Shown one piece after another: positions 61,630 through 64,000 of a DNA stretch of 64,000 nucleotides. Made by a program: the position numbers and the translations under genes. The stretch is taken from NCBI GenBank assembly GCA_902775135.1, contig CACYKY010000004.1:62001-126000 (forward strand), given 5' to 3'. Source of the DNA: an uncultured Bacteroidota bacterium. GTDB taxonomy: Bacteria > Bacteroidota > Bacteroidia > Bacteroidales > P3. How positions within the stretch are numbered: position 1 is the stretch's first letter; the number at the start of each line of letters is the position of its first letter. Below the pieces are notes generated by a model. The model searched no databases, was not told where the DNA came from, and saw nothing but the letters and a program-made list of their open reading frames with translations.

Positions 61630-63186
61630 TCATTTTTTGTTTTTCAGCACAACGAACGGCACCAGCACTTCCTCCATCGACAAGCCGCCATGCTGGAAAG
61701 TGTTGGTGTAGTAGCGCACATATTCGTTGTAGTTGTTAGGGTAGGCGAAGAAATCGTTCTCGCGGCAGAAAATGTAGGGGCTCGTTACATGAAGCTTGGG
61801 GAGGAAAGCCCGCTTGGGATCTTTGACCTCGAAGACATCCTTCGGGTTGTAATCCAACAGGCGCCCCTGCTTGTAACGCAGGTTGACGCTCACATCGCGG
61901 TCGCCTTTCACCTTCACAGGGCGGTCGATCCTGACACTCCCGTGGTCGGTGGTAATCACCACATTGACCTCTTTTTCGCTCAGCGCTTTCAGTATTTCGA
62001 GCAGCGGAGAATGCTCCATCCAACTCAGCGTCACGCTGCGATAGGCTTTCTCGTCCTCCGCCAGTTCACGCACAATGTCGCTGTCTGTGCGCGCATGGCT
62101 CAGCATGTCGATGAAATTGTAGATGATGACGCTCAGCCCGTTGTGCATCAGTTCGGGAAGACGGTCGACAAGTTTCTTGCCATATTGTGCATTGAGCACC
62201 TTGTTGTAGCTCATCTTCATGCCGATGCCGTTGCGCCGCAGGTTTTCGCCCAGCAGCTCGGATTCGTACTGGTTCTTCCACCCTTCCTGATCCTCGTTGA
62301 CCCAATACTGCGGATACATCCTCTCGATCTCACTCGGCATGAGGCCGGCGAACATGGCGTTGCGCGCAAACTGGGTAGTAGTGGGCAGGATGGCATAGTA
62401 CATATCCTCGCGCTCGGTGCGCAGATATTGCTCCACAAGCGGCTGCACAAACTTCCATTGGTCGAAACGGAAGTTGTCGATCACTATCAAGAACGTTGGA
62501 CGATTCTCCTTCAGGATGGGGAACATCCTTTCTTTCAGCACCGTGGGCGACATCAGGGGGCGTCCCTGACCTCCGGCCACCCAATTCAGATAGTTCTCCT
62601 CGTAGAAACGGCAGAACTGGCGGTTGGCCTCCTCTTTCTGCGACATGAAGATGTCGTGGATGTTTTCGTCCTCGCTGGATGCCAGCTCCAAGTCCCAATA
62701 GACCATTTTGCGGTAGACATCCTTCCACTCCTCGGCATCCATCCTGCCACCAATCATATTGCCTATCTCACGGAACTCCTGCTGATAGTTCATCGACGAA
62801 TGTTCGCTCTGCAGGCGTTTGCGCTCCGTGTGTTTTTTCACCATCAGCCACAGCTGGCTCGGACTCACGGGCTTGATAAGGTAGTCGCTGATCTTTCCTC
62901 CCAGGGCATCTTCCATCAGGCCCTCCTCCTCGCTCTTGGTCACCATCACCACCGGCAACTGCGGCCATTTCTCCTTCACCCTCCGCAGGGTCTCTATGCC
63001 ACTCAGGCCTGGCATCTGCTCGTCGAGGAACACCACGTCGGGCAACACGTCGCCGCCCTCCAGCTCGTCCAGGGCGTCGCTGCCACTCTGCACAGCCGTC
63101 ACCTCGCACCCTTTCTCCTTTAGAAACAGCACGTGAGGCTTCAGGAGTTCTATCTCATCGTCGGCCCATAAAATCCTTGTCTGCAT
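61630..63186 (-). CDS. porX: PorX, type IX secretion regulator (REC + PglZ domains)
   Basis: 518 residues. The receiver domain has RILWADDEIELLKPH, phosphoacceptor Asp55 in VVFLDEQMPG and the conserved Lys in YLIKPVSPSQL. The second half is a PglZ/alkaline-phosphatase-type domain (FLIVIDNFRFDQWKFVQPLV; VNVVITTDHGSVRIDR). This pair of domains is diagnostic of PorX, which with PorY and an ECF sigma factor controls type IX secretion genes. It heads the operon that also carries uvrA and mnmE. Confidence 0.95.
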   Translation of the reverse strand: MQTRILWADDEIELLKPHVLFLKEKGCEVTAVQSGSDALDELEGGDVLPDVVFLDEQMPGLSGIETLRRVKEKWPQLPVVMVTKSEEEGLMEDALGGKISDYLIKPVSPSQLWLMVKKHTERKRLQSEHSSMNYQQEFREIGNMIGGRMDAEEWKDVYRKMVYWDLELASSEDENIHDIFMSQKEEANRQFCRFYEENYLNWVAGGQGRPLMSPTVLKERMFPILKENRPTFLIVIDNFRFDQWKFVQPLVEQYLRTEREDMYYAILPTTTQFARNAMFAGLMPSEIERMYPQYWVNEDQEGWKNQYESELLGENLRRNGIGMKMSYNKVLNAQYGKKLVDRLPELMHNGLSVIIYNFIDMLSHARTDSDIVRELAEDEKAYRSVTLSWMEHSPLLEILKALSEKEVNVVITTDHGSVRIDRPVKVKGDRDVSVNLRYKQGRLLDYNPKDVFEVKDPKRAFLPKLHVTSPYIFCRENDFFAYPNNYNEYVRYYTNTFQHGGLSMEEVLVPFVVLKNKK

Positions 63187-63257
63187 ATTTTTCTTTTTAT
63201 TATTTATACAATATAACGATGCTTCGCAAAAAATATTTTACAAAACAACAAAAAGAT

Positions 63258-63761
63258 TCAACGGTTCTCTTTCCCTTTGGCCAGCTTTGCTGCAGCATAG
63301 GTGACAAGGTAATAGAACAACACCACCAAGAAACAGAAAACGTAAGTCCTTATACTACCACCCGGAATCAGCTGCCATGTGTAGGAGTACACCAAATGCA
63401 CCGTATTGATAATCGACATACCCACCAAAGCCAAACAGATCCGCCATATCGAACCGTCTGCGCTAACCATGCCAATAATCAGAAACACAAGCAGCAACGT
63501 CGGAAAAATCATCAGCCATCTCCAATTATGCACCCTCGGGTACAGCAATGTGGGGCCCACGGATAACAGCAGCTGCAAGGGCAGAGCACACATCAAATCC
63601 ATCGTCGGCTGCAACATCGTGTAGAAATCCCTGTCCGGATTGAAAAACACTAGCACCACGGCCCACACTACCAGCCACACCACATCCAGCGCCACATACA
63701 ACAGCAAAAACATCGGCCAGTAGCCCAGTTCCCAACTTTTTATTCTGTCTACAATTTTCAT
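63258..63761 (-). CDS. Integral membrane protein, five predicted helices
   Basis: 167 residues from ATG 63761 (MKIVDRIKSWELGYWPMFLL). Helices cover FLLLYVALDVVWLVVWAVVL, LCALPLQLLLSVGPTLLY-like text, WLMIFPTLLLVFLIIGMV, ICLALVGMSIINTVHLVY and YVFCFLVVLFYYLVTYAA. No family is recognised. It lies 71 bp upstream of porX and diverges from mfd. Confidence 0.65.
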   Translation of the reverse strand: MKIVDRIKSWELGYWPMFLLLYVALDVVWLVVWAVVLVFFNPDRDFYTMLQPTMDLMCALPLQLLLSVGPTLLYPRVHNWRWLMIFPTLLLVFLIIGMVSADGSIWRICLALVGMSIINTVHLVYSYTWQLIPGGSIRTYVFCFLVVLFYYLVTYAAAKLAKGKENR

Positions 63762-63875
63762 AAGAACCACCTTTTACATCAAATAACGAATTCCTTACTC
63801 TTTTATTACTTACATCATTTTTTTTAATTGTCAAGTACAAATAATATTTTGTTTTTTTCATCGTTATATAAAGTT

Positions 63876-64000
63876 ATGATACTAACCGAACTCTACCAAG
63901 AGAGTGCGCTCCTCGCCCAGATAATCGACCGTTTGGGCAAGGAGCGCGCACGCCTTCATGTGGACGGCCTCGTGGGGTCGTTGCCCGCCGTCCTCGTCGC
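63876..64000 (+). CDS. mfd: Transcription-repair coupling factor Mfd, N-terminus (cut by window edge)
   Basis: ATG 63876 opens MILTELYQESALLAQIIDRL and LHVDGLVGSLPAVLVA, running off the window. The GLVGS text and spacing match the first UvrB-like domain of Mfd. Mfd removes stalled RNA polymerase and recruits UvrA, encoded 4 kb away. The assignment rests on 41 residues only. Confidence 0.7.
   Translation, partial: MILTELYQESALLAQIIDRLGKERARLHVDGLVGSLPAVLV

Overview
The window reads as chromosomal DNA of a GC-rich member of the Bacteroidales (Bacteroidota). The evidence is type IX secretion parts (PorX, GldJ, a PorP/SprF protein, a PorE-like protein and a cargo protease with a C-terminal sorting domain), a MurF-alanine racemase fusion, promoters of the TTTG / TAnnTTTG kind, A-rich leaders instead of Shine-Dalgarno sites, and many exported glycoside hydrolases.

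Layout. 1-9.1 kb (+): a glycan cluster with two GH97 enzymes (the first cut by the window edge), an SstT-type symporter and two GH78 rhamnosidases. 9.2-18 kb (-): a methyltransferase, then five genes (DUF1963, two MORN proteins, an unknown, a Sel1/TPR protein) bracketed by dnaK on one side and a second copy of the dnaK 3' end on the other. 18-28 kb: M6 protease, outer-membrane protein, MurF, two lipoproteins, tRNA-Pro, a PorE-like protein and Lon. 28-35.5 kb (-): grpE-dnaJ-DUF2851-murF/alr, preceded by an OstA-like gene. 35.6-39 kb (-): gldJ, porP and an LRR protein. 39-43.7 kb: repeat-rich spacers around a small membrane protein, a GH29 fucosidase and an M23 peptidase. 43.7-46.2 kb: ornithine aminotransferase, then a graveyard of broken mobile or accessory genes with a perfect 22-bp inverted repeat. 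46.4-52 kb: a fused peptide ABC ATPase, a TraR/DksA protein, rimM, rpsP, a phosphohexomutase and PspC. 52-63.8 kb (-): a long tight run porX - hypothetical - uvrA - membrane protein - mnmE - thioredoxin - M3 peptidase - pspC. The right edge opens into mfd.

The most unusual feature is a pervasive family of short tandem repeats, mostly 7-mers with some 8-, 10- and 11-mers. They fill spacers and also sit in frame inside or at the edges of at least seven genes (two GH97, one GH78, GH29, M23, MurF, ABC ATPase). Related patterns occur on both strands, and one octamer family is found both inside murF and in distant spacers. In two places duplicated gene 3' ends (GH97 and dnaK) bracket intervening genes, and a relic of an SstT-like C-terminus is fused to the dnaK tail copy. 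Together these suggest repeat- or homology-driven gene insertion and replacement. This mechanism is inferred, not shown.
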